Assembly: GCA_029213265.1 (NCBI GenBank)
Contig: JARGNG010000006.1
Span: 120,088 to 184,087 of the forward strand
Reading direction: 5' to 3'
DNA from: Verrucomicrobiales bacterium
Lineage (GTDB): Bacteria > Verrucomicrobiota > Verrucomicrobiia > Verrucomicrobiales > DEV007
Length of the DNA: 64,000 nucleotides
Numbering within the stretch: the stretch's first letter is position 1; each line of letters opens with the position of its first letter. Shown piece by piece: positions 52,112-60,063 of this stretch. Below the pieces are notes generated by a model. That model ran no database searches, had not been told where the DNA came from, and saw only the letters and a list, made by a program, of their open reading frames with translations. Made by a program: the position numbers and the translations under genes.

Positions 52112-52142
52112 AACCGGGTCAGGTCAACGACTCAACAGGGTT
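52112..52142. repeat. Copy of the dispersed 31-bp palindromic element (overlaps the 3' end of crtI)
   Basis: Blocks: AACCGGGTC (52112-52120), AGGTC, AAC, GACTC (52129-52133), AACAGGGTT (52134-52142). The minus strand aligns base by base with the copy at 19113-19143, agreeing at most positions. It covers the last seven codons and stop of crtI, between convergent genes. Confidence 0.7.
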
Positions 52143-53714
52143 GGGAGTCACGGTTCGCATGGGGGGCGCTGCTTCATGACGGGGGGAATTTCCGTTTAAA
52201 TAGTCGGATGCGAAATCGATATTTTCGTGTGGGATCCCATAGCGCTCGCAAATCAGATTGGTGCTGATCCGGGCCGATTCGTAAATCGTCGGGAGCCCGG
52301 AGCCCGGGTGGGTTCCTCCGCCAACAAGATAGCAGTTTTCGAAACCCTGATACTGGTTGTGAGGACGGAGGTAAAGCATCTGTCCCAGATGATGGGATAG
52401 ATTGAATGTCGCGCCCATGAAAACGCCGCTCTCTTCCCAGTTCGCCGGGGTGAGAATTTTCTCCTCCACAATGTGATCGCTCAGGTCTTTCATCGAAGTC
52501 TTCTCTTCGATTCGGGCAATGATCTTATCGCGATACTCTCTCTGGAAGGATTCCCAGTCCTGTCCATGCCTTCGATTGATGGTGGGAACCAGAATATATA
52601 GAGCCGAATGCCCTTCAGGAGCTACATGGGGATCCGTAATCGACGAGTTCCGAATGTAGATAGACATGTCATCGGAAACTCTTTCCTCGCTCTGGATGTC
52701 ATGAACATTGCTTTCATAGTCGTCTGCAAAGAGAACGTGATGGTGAGGCTCTTCTTCGTAAAGCTTGTCGACTCCGAGGTAGAGCATGAAGGTGGAACAT
52801 GAGAAATCCTTCTTTCGCATCTTTTCAGGAGTCACACTGCTTCCATTGAGAAGGGTGGTCATGGCATGCGCAAAGTCAGCGTTCACCACGACGTCATCCG
52901 CTTCGATCACCTCCCCGGAGGCGAGTCGGACACCGGTCATCTTTTTGCCGACGTGGAGAATTTCCTCCACTTTCTCTCCGAGGCGAATGGTGCCGCCTTC
53001 TTCCTCGATCACCTTGCCCATCGCTTCCGATATCTTGCAAAGGCCGCCCTGCACGTGGAAGATGCCGAATTCGTATTCCGTGTAGGCGAGGATGGAAAAC
53101 AGGGCCGGACATTTCCAGGGAGACATCCCCAGGTACTTCGCCTGGAAGGTGAACGCGAGGCGGAGCCGCTCGTCTTCGAAATAGTCTCCCAGAACATCGA
53201 AGACCGATTGTCTTGTCATGATGTAGGGGAGTGACTTGAGCAAGAGGGGGCTCAGGTAGGACTTGAGTGAATCATAGGGACGCTGCAGAACCGGATAGAC
53301 ATCACGGAGCTTTTTCTCGTGATCCCGCATGAAGCGGCGGTAGCCTTCCCCTGCTCCGGGGAAGATTCGCTCCACCTCTGCCTCCATCTGCTCGCGAGTC
53401 GGGTAGGAGTGAAGTGTCGTGTCACCCCAGGTGAGGCGAGTCATCGGATTCAGCTTTACGAAGTCGAGGTAGTCCCCGGAATCTCTCCCGACCTCGGCAA
53501 ACATTTCGTCGAGAACGAACTTCTGGTGGAGGAAGGTCGGACCAGTATCGAAGGAGTAATCTCCCAGCCGTATTTCCCGGCTTCTCCCTCCGACCACGTC
53601 TTCTTTTTCTACCAGAGTGACGCGGAATCCACGGTGGGCGAGGAGCATGGCCGATGTCAGGCCTCCCGGGCCTGCACCGATGACAACCACATGTTTCGAA
53701 GAGGAGCGGCTCAT
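52119..53714 (-). CDS. crtI: Phytoene desaturase-like FAD oxidoreductase (CrtI/CrtN family)
   Basis: A 531-residue FAD-dependent desaturase of carotenoid synthesis. KHVVVIGAGPGGLTSAMLLA is the dinucleotide-binding motif, with TLVEKEDVVGGRSREI following. SFDTGPTFLH, the CRTI signature GGGTHPGSGLPTIYESARIS, and the mid-region VVNADFAHA are typical. A closely related group acts on C30 diapophytoene (CrtN), so C40 and C30 activity cannot be told apart here. The ATG at 53714 follows the ECF sigma gene by 29 bp on the same strand, so sigma factor and desaturase form one operon. A phytoene/squalene synthase-like gene lies 5 kb away. Confidence 0.92.
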   Translation of the reverse strand: MSRSSSKHVVVIGAGPGGLTSAMLLAHRGFRVTLVEKEDVVGGRSREIRLGDYSFDTGPTFLHQKFVLDEMFAEVGRDSGDYLDFVKLNPMTRLTWGDTTLHSYPTREQMEAEVERIFPGAGEGYRRFMRDHEKKLRDVYPVLQRPYDSLKSYLSPLLLKSLPYIMTRQSVFDVLGDYFEDERLRLAFTFQAKYLGMSPWKCPALFSILAYTEYEFGIFHVQGGLCKISEAMGKVIEEEGGTIRLGEKVEEILHVGKKMTGVRLASGEVIEADDVVVNADFAHAMTTLLNGSSVTPEKMRKKDFSCSTFMLYLGVDKLYEEEPHHHVLFADDYESNVHDIQSEERVSDDMSIYIRNSSITDPHVAPEGHSALYILVPTINRRHGQDWESFQREYRDKIIARIEEKTSMKDLSDHIVEEKILTPANWEESGVFMGATFNLSHHLGQMLYLRPHNQYQGFENCYLVGGGTHPGSGLPTIYESARISTNLICERYGIPHENIDFASDYLNGNSPRHEAAPPMRTVTPNPVESLT

Positions 53715-53743
53715 AGCGGTAATCACTTACGTTGGGTTATGAA

Positions 53744-54367
53744 TCAGTCGGTTACACTGGTGAGGAGAAGTTCCCCTTCGCCGCGGAACCGGTCGTTGAT
53801 CGAAACCCGGAGGCGCTCCACTCCGCGGCGGATACGTGCCTTCACGGTTCCGAGGGGGCTGTCGATGCGCTCCGCAATCTGTTTTTGAGTCAAGCCCTCG
53901 AAGTAGGCGAGTTCGATCACTTCACGCTGTTCGGGTGAGAGGGAAACAACGGCACTCTGCAGGACGCGACGGGCATCAGAACGATAGAGTTCCTCACGAC
54001 CGCTGGTCCGCTTCTCCGGTGCCTCTCCGTCCAGCTTCTCTTCAAACCGGTCGTAGAGAGCACTTCTCCGCTGGACGCTGCGAACTCGATCGATAGCTCG
54101 GTTTCGTGCAGTTGTACAGATCCAGGTGACAAGACTTCCCTTCTTGGAGTGGTAGGTGTCAGCTTTTTTCCAGATGGTCGCGAGCACTTCGTTCATCACG
54201 TCCTCCGTGTCCTCGTAGTGATTGAGAACTTTGAAGGCGGTTGAAAAGATCAAAGCGGAATACTTTTCGGAAAGTTCAGCGAATGCCTTCTCCTCTTTCG
54301 CAGCTACCCGCTTCATCAGGGCGGCTTCCACTTTTCTCTGGGCTTTGCGGTCTTCGATTGTGTTCAT
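53744..54367 (-). CDS. ECF sigma factor upstream of crtI
   Basis: A 207-residue extracytoplasmic-function sigma factor. Region 2 is KAFAELSEKYSALIFSTAFK with YEDTEDVMNEVLATIWKKA, followed by TWICTTARNRAIDRVR. Region 4 is LSPEQREVIELAYFEGLTQKQIAERI, then LGTVKARIRRGVERLR. No anti-sigma gene is adjacent; the next gene is crtI. The ATG at 54367 is preceded by a good Shine-Dalgarno (CAGGAAACT). The upstream ATG at 54415 falls inside the inverted repeat at 54402-54426 and is therefore less likely. It resembles the LitS-type arrangement in which an ECF factor drives carotenoid genes; inference. Confidence 0.93.
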   Translation of the reverse strand: MNTIEDRKAQRKVEAALMKRVAAKEEKAFAELSEKYSALIFSTAFKVLNHYEDTEDVMNEVLATIWKKADTYHSKKGSLVTWICTTARNRAIDRVRSVQRRSALYDRFEEKLDGEAPEKRTSGREELYRSDARRVLQSAVVSLSPEQREVIELAYFEGLTQKQIAERIDSPLGTVKARIRRGVERLRVSINDRFRGEGELLLTSVTD

Positions 54368-54390
54368 AGTTTCCTGTAGTTTTCGGTTGC

Positions 54391-54426
54391 TTGACAAAGC
54401 TTTGTCTATGAACATAAATTAGACAA
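54391..54426. promoter_or_regulatory. Operator-like region with TNGACAA half-sites between the sigma and MerR genes
   Basis: Three half-sites lie close together: TTGACAA (54391-54397), TTGTCTA (54402-54408) and TAGACAA (54420-54426). The last two form a perfect 7-bp inverted repeat with an 11-nt spacer. GACAAAGCTTTGTC (54393-54406) is a perfect 14-bp palindrome. TTGACA at 54391 with CATAAA at 54413-54418 (16-nt spacing) is a candidate + strand promoter for the MerR gene, about 80 nt upstream of its ATG. The palindrome would overlap that promoter, as expected for MerR-family control. Confidence 0.65.
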
Positions 54427-54499
54427 GTAGTTTCTTGCGAAAACGAGCATTTTCTTCCGTTTCCGACGTAAACTCTTCAGATACCCGAACCGAAAAAGT

Positions 54500-55504
54500 A
54501 TGGAAGACACTGATACAGAGTTTTTTGAGATAAGCGCCGTCGCCCGTCTGACGGGCATTTCCTCTCACGTCCTGCGTGTCTGGGAGCGTCGTTATGAAGT
54601 GGTGAAGCCGCATCGAAGTGAAACAAAGCGTAGGAAATACTCTCAGTCAGACATCCAAAGGCTCTCTTTGCTCAAAACCTTAGTCGATAATGGTCACTCG
54701 ATTGGCACGATCGCCAAACTATCGAGGCCCCAGCTTGAGGAGCGCCTGTCGAATGTGCTCGAATCCAAGGCTGGAGAAGATGGGATTGAGGCCTTTGCAC
54801 CGGCGGGAGTATGTCGAATCTGTCTGGTTGGTACAATTGTTAGACAAGCGGTTCGCGAAGCAACTGACGCCACCCCCGCTTTGACGATAGTCGGCGAATT
54901 CATGCAACTGGACGAAGTAGCTCGCTGCCTGCAACCAAAGGCAGCGGATCTTCTCATCATCGAGCGGGAGACTCTTTTCTCGGAAGATATCAAAGAAATC
55001 CAGGACATCGTTTCCACTCAGGGCATTCGCAGGGCCATCGTTGTCTATCGATTCGCTCAGGAAAACGTACTCCAGCCGCTGGATATTAAGAAGATCACCG
55101 CTCTTCGCGCACCGGTGGACTCTTCCGAAATTCAGCTGGCCTGCATCGCGGACATCCAGCTTGCGTTGAGATCAGGAGCGAGGGCGGAGCTCTCAGAAAC
55201 GGGCGAAAAGAAAAAAACGTTTCAGCGTCCTGATGCGGATGATCTCCCTCCTCGTGCGTTCTCGGATGAGCAGTTGGTTCAGGTGGCGAATATTTCCTCG
55301 GTCGTGAAGTGTGAGTGTCCTCAGCATCTTGCGAGCCTGCTTTCCAGCCTCGCGGCTTTCGAAACCTACAGTGAGCAATGTGAAGACCGAAGCCCAGAAG
55401 ATGCCAAACTCCACGCCTTTCTGCATCGCACCACCGCGAACTGCCGTTCTCAGATGGAAGTGGCTTTGTCTGAGGTGCTCACGGAAGAGGGAATTACGAT
55501 CTGA
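54500..55504 (+). CDS. MerR-family regulator with degenerate cobalamin-type domain (CarH/LitR-like)
   Basis: A 334-residue regulator. Residues 8-75 are a MerR HTH of the CarA/CarH/LitR class (FFEISAVARLTGISSHVLRVWERRY, then KYSQSDIQRLSLLKTLVDNGHSIGTIA). Residues 100-215 look like the Rossmann domain of B12-binding regulators (VCRICLVGTIV, EFMQLDEVARCLQPKAADLLIIE) but the cobalamin His motif (D-x-H-x-x-G) and the upstream W-x-E-H are absent. Residues 255-334 form a conserved helical end with VKCECPQHLASLLSSLAAFETYSEQC. It faces the ECF sigma-crtI operon across inverted repeats, so it probably represses or activates both sides. Ligand unknown. Confidence 0.85.
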   Translation: MEDTDTEFFEISAVARLTGISSHVLRVWERRYEVVKPHRSETKRRKYSQSDIQRLSLLKTLVDNGHSIGTIAKLSRPQLEERLSNVLESKAGEDGIEAFAPAGVCRICLVGTIVRQAVREATDATPALTIVGEFMQLDEVARCLQPKAADLLIIERETLFSEDIKEIQDIVSTQGIRRAIVVYRFAQENVLQPLDIKKITALRAPVDSSEIQLACIADIQLALRSGARAELSETGEKKKTFQRPDADDLPPRAFSDEQLVQVANISSVVKCECPQHLASLLSSLAAFETYSEQCEDRSPEDAKLHAFLHRTTANCRSQMEVALSEVLTEEGITI

Positions 55505-55507
55505 TTT

Positions 55508-55532
55508 CCTTTTCAGAGAAGCTCTGGAAAGG
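55508..55532 (+). terminator. Hairpin just after the MerR gene
   Basis: An 11-bp stem with one T-G pair, CCTTTTCAGAG (55508-55518) with CTCTGGAAAGG (55522-55532), closes an AAG loop and begins 4 nt after the MerR stop codon. Only a weak T stretch follows (CGTTTAC), so it could be a partial terminator or an RNA-stabilising hairpin ahead of lepA. Confidence 0.4.
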
Positions 55533-55604
55533 CGTTTACAATCCTCAGGATCACACTAGGTTTCCGCCCGGCGAATCTGTCCTAGCAACGCCTGCGGAGT
55601 ACCA

Positions 55605-57404
55605 ATGTCCACAGAACTGACACGAAATTTTTCGATCATTGCCCACATTGATCACGGGAAGACGACCCTCTCGGATCGTCTGCTTGAGATGACGCAAACG
55701 GTGACTCAGCGGGAGTCTCAGGATCAGATGCTCGACTCGATGGATCTCGAACGCGAGCGTGGCATCACAATCAAGTCCCATCCGGTGACGATGGAGTATC
55801 TTGCTAAGGACGGAAAAGTGTATCAGCTGAATTTGCTCGATACCCCGGGCCACGTCGATTTCTCGTACGAAGTCAGTCGCAGTCTTGCGGCCTGTGAAGG
55901 CGCGCTTCTTCTCGTCGATGCCGCTCAGGGCGTTGAAGCGCAGACCGTCGCGAACGTGCATCTCGCCAACGAGGCCAAGCTCTACGTCATTCCGGTGATC
56001 AACAAGATCGATCTTCCGAATGCAGATCTGCCTGCGGTGAGAAAACAGCTCGAAGATATTCTCGCGATCCCTGCCGAGGAAGCTATCGAAGCGAGTGCGA
56101 AAATGGGATTGGGGATTGAAGAAATCCTCGATGCCGTAGTCGACCGGATTCCTCCTCCGGTAGAACCGGAAGATAACATTCTGAGAGCGACCGTGTTTGA
56201 CTCCGTTTTCGATGCCTATCGGGGCGTTGTCAGCTACGTCCGCGTTGTCAGCGGAGAAGTGAAACGCGGAAGTGGAATCCGGATGATGGCAACGGGCAAG
56301 ACCTACCAGGTTAAGGAAGTCGGCGTTTTCACGCCGAAGCAGACTGTCCGCGATACCCTGAAGCCTGGCGATGTTGGTTATCTCATCGCGAATATGAAAA
56401 CTTCCGGTGAGGTCAAGATTGGTGACACGATTACCGAGTCCCAGAATCCTGCGGCCAAACCTTTGCCCGGCTACAAGGACATTCAGCCCATGGTTTTCAG
56501 CGGAATCTATCCGGTGACAACGGACGACTTTGAGCAGCTTAAGCTCGCGATGGGTAAGCTGCAGATCAATGACGCGGCCTTCAGTTATCAGGCGGAAAGC
56601 TCGATGGCTCTCGGCTTCGGTTTCCGGTGCGGTTTTCTGGGTTTGCTCCACATGGAAATTGTCCAGGAACGTCTGCGTCGTGAATTCAACATGGACGTGA
56701 TTTCGACCTACCCGGGCGTTGTCTACAAGGTCAAGATGACGAACGGGGAGGAAATAGAAGTGGATAATCCGACTTATCTTCCTGAGCCGCAGCTGATCGA
56801 AGAAATTCTTGAGCCGACCGTTCGGGCCTACATCATGACGCCGAACGACTACATCGGTGAAATGATGAAACTGGTCGCCGAAAAGCGCGGCATGTTGGAA
56901 AACACGGAGACCCTCGATGCGAATCGCGTTCTCCTGACCTGCATTCTTCCGCTCAATGAAATTCTGGTCGACTTCAATGATCGGCTGAAGAGTATGACCC
57001 GCGGCTACGGGAGCATGGACTACGAGCATGCCGAATATCAACCGGGCAAACTGGTGAAAATGGACATCATGATTGCAGGGGAGTCGGTCGATGCGTTTTC
57101 TGTGATTGTTCACCGCGACAAGGCTGAATATCGAGGTCGACACCTTGCGGCGAAGTTGAAGGAAGTGATTCCGCAGCAACTTTTTACCGTGGCGATCCAG
57201 GCAACCATCGGGGGGAAGATCATTGCCCGTGAAACCATCACCGCGATGCGGAAAAACGTCACGGCCAAGTGTTACGGAGGTGACATTTCCCGAAAGCGGA
57301 AACTCCTCGAGAAGCAGAAAGAGGGAAAGAAGAAGATGAAGGCGATCGGCAAAGTCAACATTCCGCAGGACGCTTTTATCAAAGTTCTCAAGACAGGGGA
57401 CTGA
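55605..57404 (+). CDS. lepA: Elongation factor 4 (LepA)
   Basis: A 599-residue ribosomal GTPase that remodels ribosomes under stress. [22 protein letters not shown] holds the P-loop; [13 protein letters not shown] is switch [19 protein letters not shown] is G3; [10 protein letters not shown] is G4. The LepA-specific C-terminal domain appears as [20 protein letters not shown] and [18 protein letters not shown]. Length and motifs are canonical. It starts the long co-directional series to the ABC transporter genes. Confidence 0.98.
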   Translation: MSTELTRNFSIIAHIDHGKTTLSDRLLEMTQTVTQRESQDQMLDSMDLERERGITIKSHPVTMEYLAKDGKVYQLNLLDTPGHVDFSYEVSRSLAACEGALLLVDAAQGVEAQTVANVHLANEAKLYVIPVINKIDLPNADLPAVRKQLEDILAIPAEEAIEASAKMGLGIEEILDAVVDRIPPPVEPEDNILRATVFDSVFDAYRGVVSYVRVVSGEVKRGSGIRMMATGKTYQVKEVGVFTPKQTVRDTLKPGDVGYLIANMKTSGEVKIGDTITESQNPAAKPLPGYKDIQPMVFSGIYPVTTDDFEQLKLAMGKLQINDAAFSYQAESSMALGFGFRCGFLGLLHMEIVQERLRREFNMDVISTYPGVVYKVKMTNGEEIEVDNPTYLPEPQLIEEILEPTVRAYIMTPNDYIGEMMKLVAEKRGMLENTETLDANRVLLTCILPLNEILVDFNDRLKSMTRGYGSMDYEHAEYQPGKLVKMDIMIAGESVDAFSVIVHRDKAEYRGRHLAAKLKEVIPQQLFTVAIQATIGGKIIARETITAMRKNVTAKCYGGDISRKRKLLEKQKEGKKKMKAIGKVNIPQDAFIKVLKTGD

Positions 57405-57434
57405 CAGAAAAACAACTACGATTCGACGTTTCTC

Positions 57435-58643
57435 ATGTTTATGTTTTCGAAGAAATCCAAAGAAGAGCTGGCTGAACTGCCTTTGGACAAAAAGGGGGTC
57501 AAAGAAGGATTCGCGCTCATCAAGGGGGTTCGTAAGTTTCTCCGCTACAATGACGATTTGATTTCCGACCCGAAGAAGGAGGAAATCGAACAGAAAAAGA
57601 TCGCCTTCTTTGAGGCACTGGAAGATCGCGGAGCGAAACGGAAAGAGCTGGAGAAACTGGCCGAAGACCTCACCGAAACCTGCAAGAAATCGGTCAAGGA
57701 TTACAAGGCTTCCGCGTGGAAAGAGAATATCGAGGTGATCTTTGTGGCCGTTGTGATCGCGATGGGGATCCGAGCGTATTTCATCCAGCAATTCAAGATT
57801 CCGACTGGTTCAATGCAACCGACGCTCAATGGAATCATCGCTTATCCGACCAGGGAAATGAATCCCAAGTCGAACTACTACGCGCCCGATGACTACGAAT
57901 ACCCCTCGATGCCTCAACGGCTGTGGGACAAATTCTGGTATGGCCGCAGCCACGTGGACTGGGTCGCCAAAGAGGACGATTTCATCGTTTTGGATGAAAA
58001 GCACTTCTACGGAAAGACTCACTTTATTTTCTTTCCCCGGACCTACCTGATCACGAAAAACGGTCATAAGTACAGCGCCCCCGGAACCGATTCGAGGATT
58101 CAGGCGCTGTTGAACCGGAACCTGAATCAAAACTCCTTCTCCCGGTTGATGGCTGTCAAAAAAGGAGACACCATTGCGAAAGGATTCGTCGATACGGGTG
58201 ACCAACTGGTCGTGAACAAATTCGTCTATCACTGGAAAAAGCCGAAGCGGGGTGAGGTCTTCGTCTTCAATACGCAGGACATTCGCGGCATCCAAATGGG
58301 ACTGGATCCGAGGCAGGGATCTCAGCACTACATCAAGCGCATGGGCGGTCAGCCCGGTGACAAGCTGGAAGTTCAGACGCCGAAACTCCTGATCAATGGA
58401 GAGGAGGCGAAGGAGGCGGGATTTCAACGAGTCATGTCTCAGGAAGGACTCTACACCGGCTACACCCGGGATGGCAGTCGACTGTCGGTCGAACTCAAAG
58501 ACGGCGAATACTGGGCACTGGGCGACAACAGTGCGAACAGTTCCGACTCGCGGATGTGGGGCATTGTTCCCGAGAAGAACATCGTCGGTCGAGCTGCGTT
58601 TGTGTATTACCCCTTCGGGCACCACTTTGGTGGAGTCGACTAA
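57435..58643 (+). CDS. lepB: Signal peptidase I (LepB), long form
   Basis: Removes signal peptides from secreted proteins at the inner membrane. After a 95-residue charged helical cytoplasmic N-terminus comes one transmembrane helix (IEVIFVAVVIAMGIRAYFI). KIPTGSMQPTL holds the catalytic Ser (126), HYIKRMGGQPGDKLEV the catalytic Lys (301), and GDNSANSSDSRMWG is box E. At 402 residues it is long; an extra segment of about 130 residues lies between the Ser and Lys boxes. Two ATG codons (57435 and 57441) could be the start. It follows lepA by 30 bp. Confidence 0.95.
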   Translation: MFMFSKKSKEELAELPLDKKGVKEGFALIKGVRKFLRYNDDLISDPKKEEIEQKKIAFFEALEDRGAKRKELEKLAEDLTETCKKSVKDYKASAWKENIEVIFVAVVIAMGIRAYFIQQFKIPTGSMQPTLNGIIAYPTREMNPKSNYYAPDDYEYPSMPQRLWDKFWYGRSHVDWVAKEDDFIVLDEKHFYGKTHFIFFPRTYLITKNGHKYSAPGTDSRIQALLNRNLNQNSFSRLMAVKKGDTIAKGFVDTGDQLVVNKFVYHWKKPKRGEVFVFNTQDIRGIQMGLDPRQGSQHYIKRMGGQPGDKLEVQTPKLLINGEEAKEAGFQRVMSQEGLYTGYTRDGSRLSVELKDGEYWALGDNSANSSDSRMWGIVPEKNIVGRAAFVYYPFGHHFGGVD

Positions 58644-59520
58644 AGACGGGCCGAACCTCTCTTCCGCTGTGGAATCGCAGAACGCAAACGCCCCTGAAAC
58701 GTCGAAGGAGATTGTCCGGCGAAGCGGCTCGAATCTTGCCTTTGCTCTCGCCGTCCTCCCCCGGGCAAAGCGATACGACATGGGCGTTTTCTACGCCTTC
58801 TGTCGAGTCGTGGACGACCTCGCCGATGATCCCGGCATTCCGATCGAGGAGAGAAAAGCCGGGCTCCGGCATTGGCGGGATTTGATTCGTGGAGAGGAGA
58901 CTCCGGCCAATCCGGGAATCGAGCAGGAGTTTGTCGATCTTTGCTCCCGCTATTCCCTGCGTCCCGACGATCTGGAAGCGATCATTGCGGGAGTGGAGAT
59001 GGATCTGGAACCGCTGCGGTTTGAGACGGCGGATGAACTGAAGACCTACTGTTTTCACGTCGCCAGCGCCGTGGGGCTCGTCAGCATTGAGATCTTCGGC
59101 TACGCGAATCCCAAGACCCGCGAGTATGCGGAGCAATTGGGCTACGCACTGCAGTGGACGAACATCATGCGCGATGTCGGCGAAGACGCAGGAGAGGGGC
59201 GGATTTTTCTTCCCCGGGAGGATCTGGAACGCTTCGGATTGAAGGAGGATGACTTGCTGGGGGGAGCCCCCGATCCTGCCAGCTTTCAGAGGCTGATGAA
59301 ACACGAGACAACTGTGGCTCGCAGCTACTACGAAGCTGCTGAGGCCCTGCTTCCGGAAGAGGATCGAAAGTCGATGCGCTCCGCTGAGCTCATGAAACGT
59401 ATTTACTCAGGTATCCTTGATGAAATGGTCGAGGGTGGATACAAAGTATTCGAAACCCGCTACCGCCTTTCCAAACCAAGAATGGTCTGCGAATTTCTGC
59501 GGGCGAAATTTCTCGGGTGA
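58630..59520 (+). CDS. Squalene/phytoene synthase family protein (CrtB/CrtM/HpnD-like)
   Basis: Head-to-head prenyl synthase of about 297 residues that should join two isoprenyl diphosphates. FYAFCRVVDDLADDPG is the first Asp-rich motif (D-D-L-A-D-D), and QWTNIMRDVGEDAGEGRIFLP the second. YCFHVASAVGLVSIEIFG completes the pattern. CrtB (C40 phytoene), CrtM (C30 dehydrosqualene) and HpnD (presqualene diphosphate) share these motifs. No hpn genes adjoin it, and its likely partner is the CrtI-like desaturase 5 kb away. No ATG is available at the right place: the GTG at 58630, overlapping lepB by 14 bp, is preferred; a GTG at 58669 is the alternative. Confidence 0.87.
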   Translation: MESTKDGPNLSSAVESQNANAPETSKEIVRRSGSNLAFALAVLPRAKRYDMGVFYAFCRVVDDLADDPGIPIEERKAGLRHWRDLIRGEETPANPGIEQEFVDLCSRYSLRPDDLEAIIAGVEMDLEPLRFETADELKTYCFHVASAVGLVSIEIFGYANPKTREYAEQLGYALQWTNIMRDVGEDAGEGRIFLPREDLERFGLKEDDLLGGAPDPASFQRLMKHETTVARSYYEAAEALLPEEDRKSMRSAELMKRIYSGILDEMVEGGYKVFETRYRLSKPRMVCEFLRAKFLG

Positions 59521-59532
59521 AACAAATTCTGA

Positions 59533-59982
59533 ATGGAAACACTTCGATTCAAACACAAACGATTCTCGGCAAGACTGCCGGTCGATTTTCAATACTCTCT
59601 CAGTCATTACTGGATGTGTCCGGAAGAAGGCTCTCCCGGTGTTTGGCGGGTCGGCTTTACCAAGTTTGCGACGAGAATGCTGGGGGAGTTGGTCGAAGCC
59701 CGCTACGAAGTGTCCACAGGCGATCCGGTTTCCTCCGGCCAGCAAATTGGCTATGTCGAGGGATTCAAGGCAGCCAGCGATCTGTTCTGCGTGATGGAAG
59801 GAGCCTTTGTCGGGGGAAACCCGATTCTGGAGGAAGACGCCTGCATTGTGAAAAGCTCCCCCTACGAGGATGGATGGCTCTACTCGGTCAAAGGCGAACC
59901 GGAGGAAACCAGCGTCGATGTGCAGGGCTATTACGACCATCTCGAAGTCCTGATCAACAAGATGCAGGAAGAGGGATACTAG
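59533..59982 (+). CDS. Stand-alone lipoyl-domain protein related to glycine cleavage H protein
   Basis: A 149-residue protein. RVGFTKFATRMLGELVEARYEV, then VSSGQQIGYVEGFKAASDLFCVMEGAF, then NPILEEDACIVKSSPYEDGWLYSV, follow the H-protein fold. The lipoyl lysine would be K79 in GFKAASD, where classical GcvH has ESVKAVSD. The N-terminal part (RFSARLPVDFQYSLSHYWM) differs from GcvH. There is no gcvT, gcvP or lipoate ligase beside it; the next gene is a COG0523 GTPase. It therefore may carry lipoate for another enzyme, as with the lipoyl-binding proteins of other pathways. Function not established. Confidence 0.85.
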   Translation: METLRFKHKRFSARLPVDFQYSLSHYWMCPEEGSPGVWRVGFTKFATRMLGELVEARYEVSTGDPVSSGQQIGYVEGFKAASDLFCVMEGAFVGGNPILEEDACIVKSSPYEDGWLYSVKGEPEETSVDVQGYYDHLEVLINKMQEEGY

Positions 59983-60022
59983 CGCAGCGAGGCAGCAGGC
60001 CTTCATCGACCAGCCCTGAATG

Positions 60023-60056
60023 TTCAACGTTGAAAGATGGGCGTTGAACGTGGAAC
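60023..60056. repeat. Short AACGTT-based palindrome and repeats before the COG0523 gene
   Basis: TTCAACGTTGAA (60023-60034) is a perfect 12-bp palindrome, followed by GTTGAACG and GGAACGT. These are degenerate repeats of one AACGTT unit lying immediately upstream of the GTPase gene start at 60064. Confidence 0.45.
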
Positions 60057-60063
60057 GTCACCC

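Noticed and set aside
55551..57791. 746-codon open frame on the minus strand across lepA
   Set aside because: It is antisense to lepA, which has every GTPase and EF4 motif; the translated antisense has no domain and reflects codon bias.
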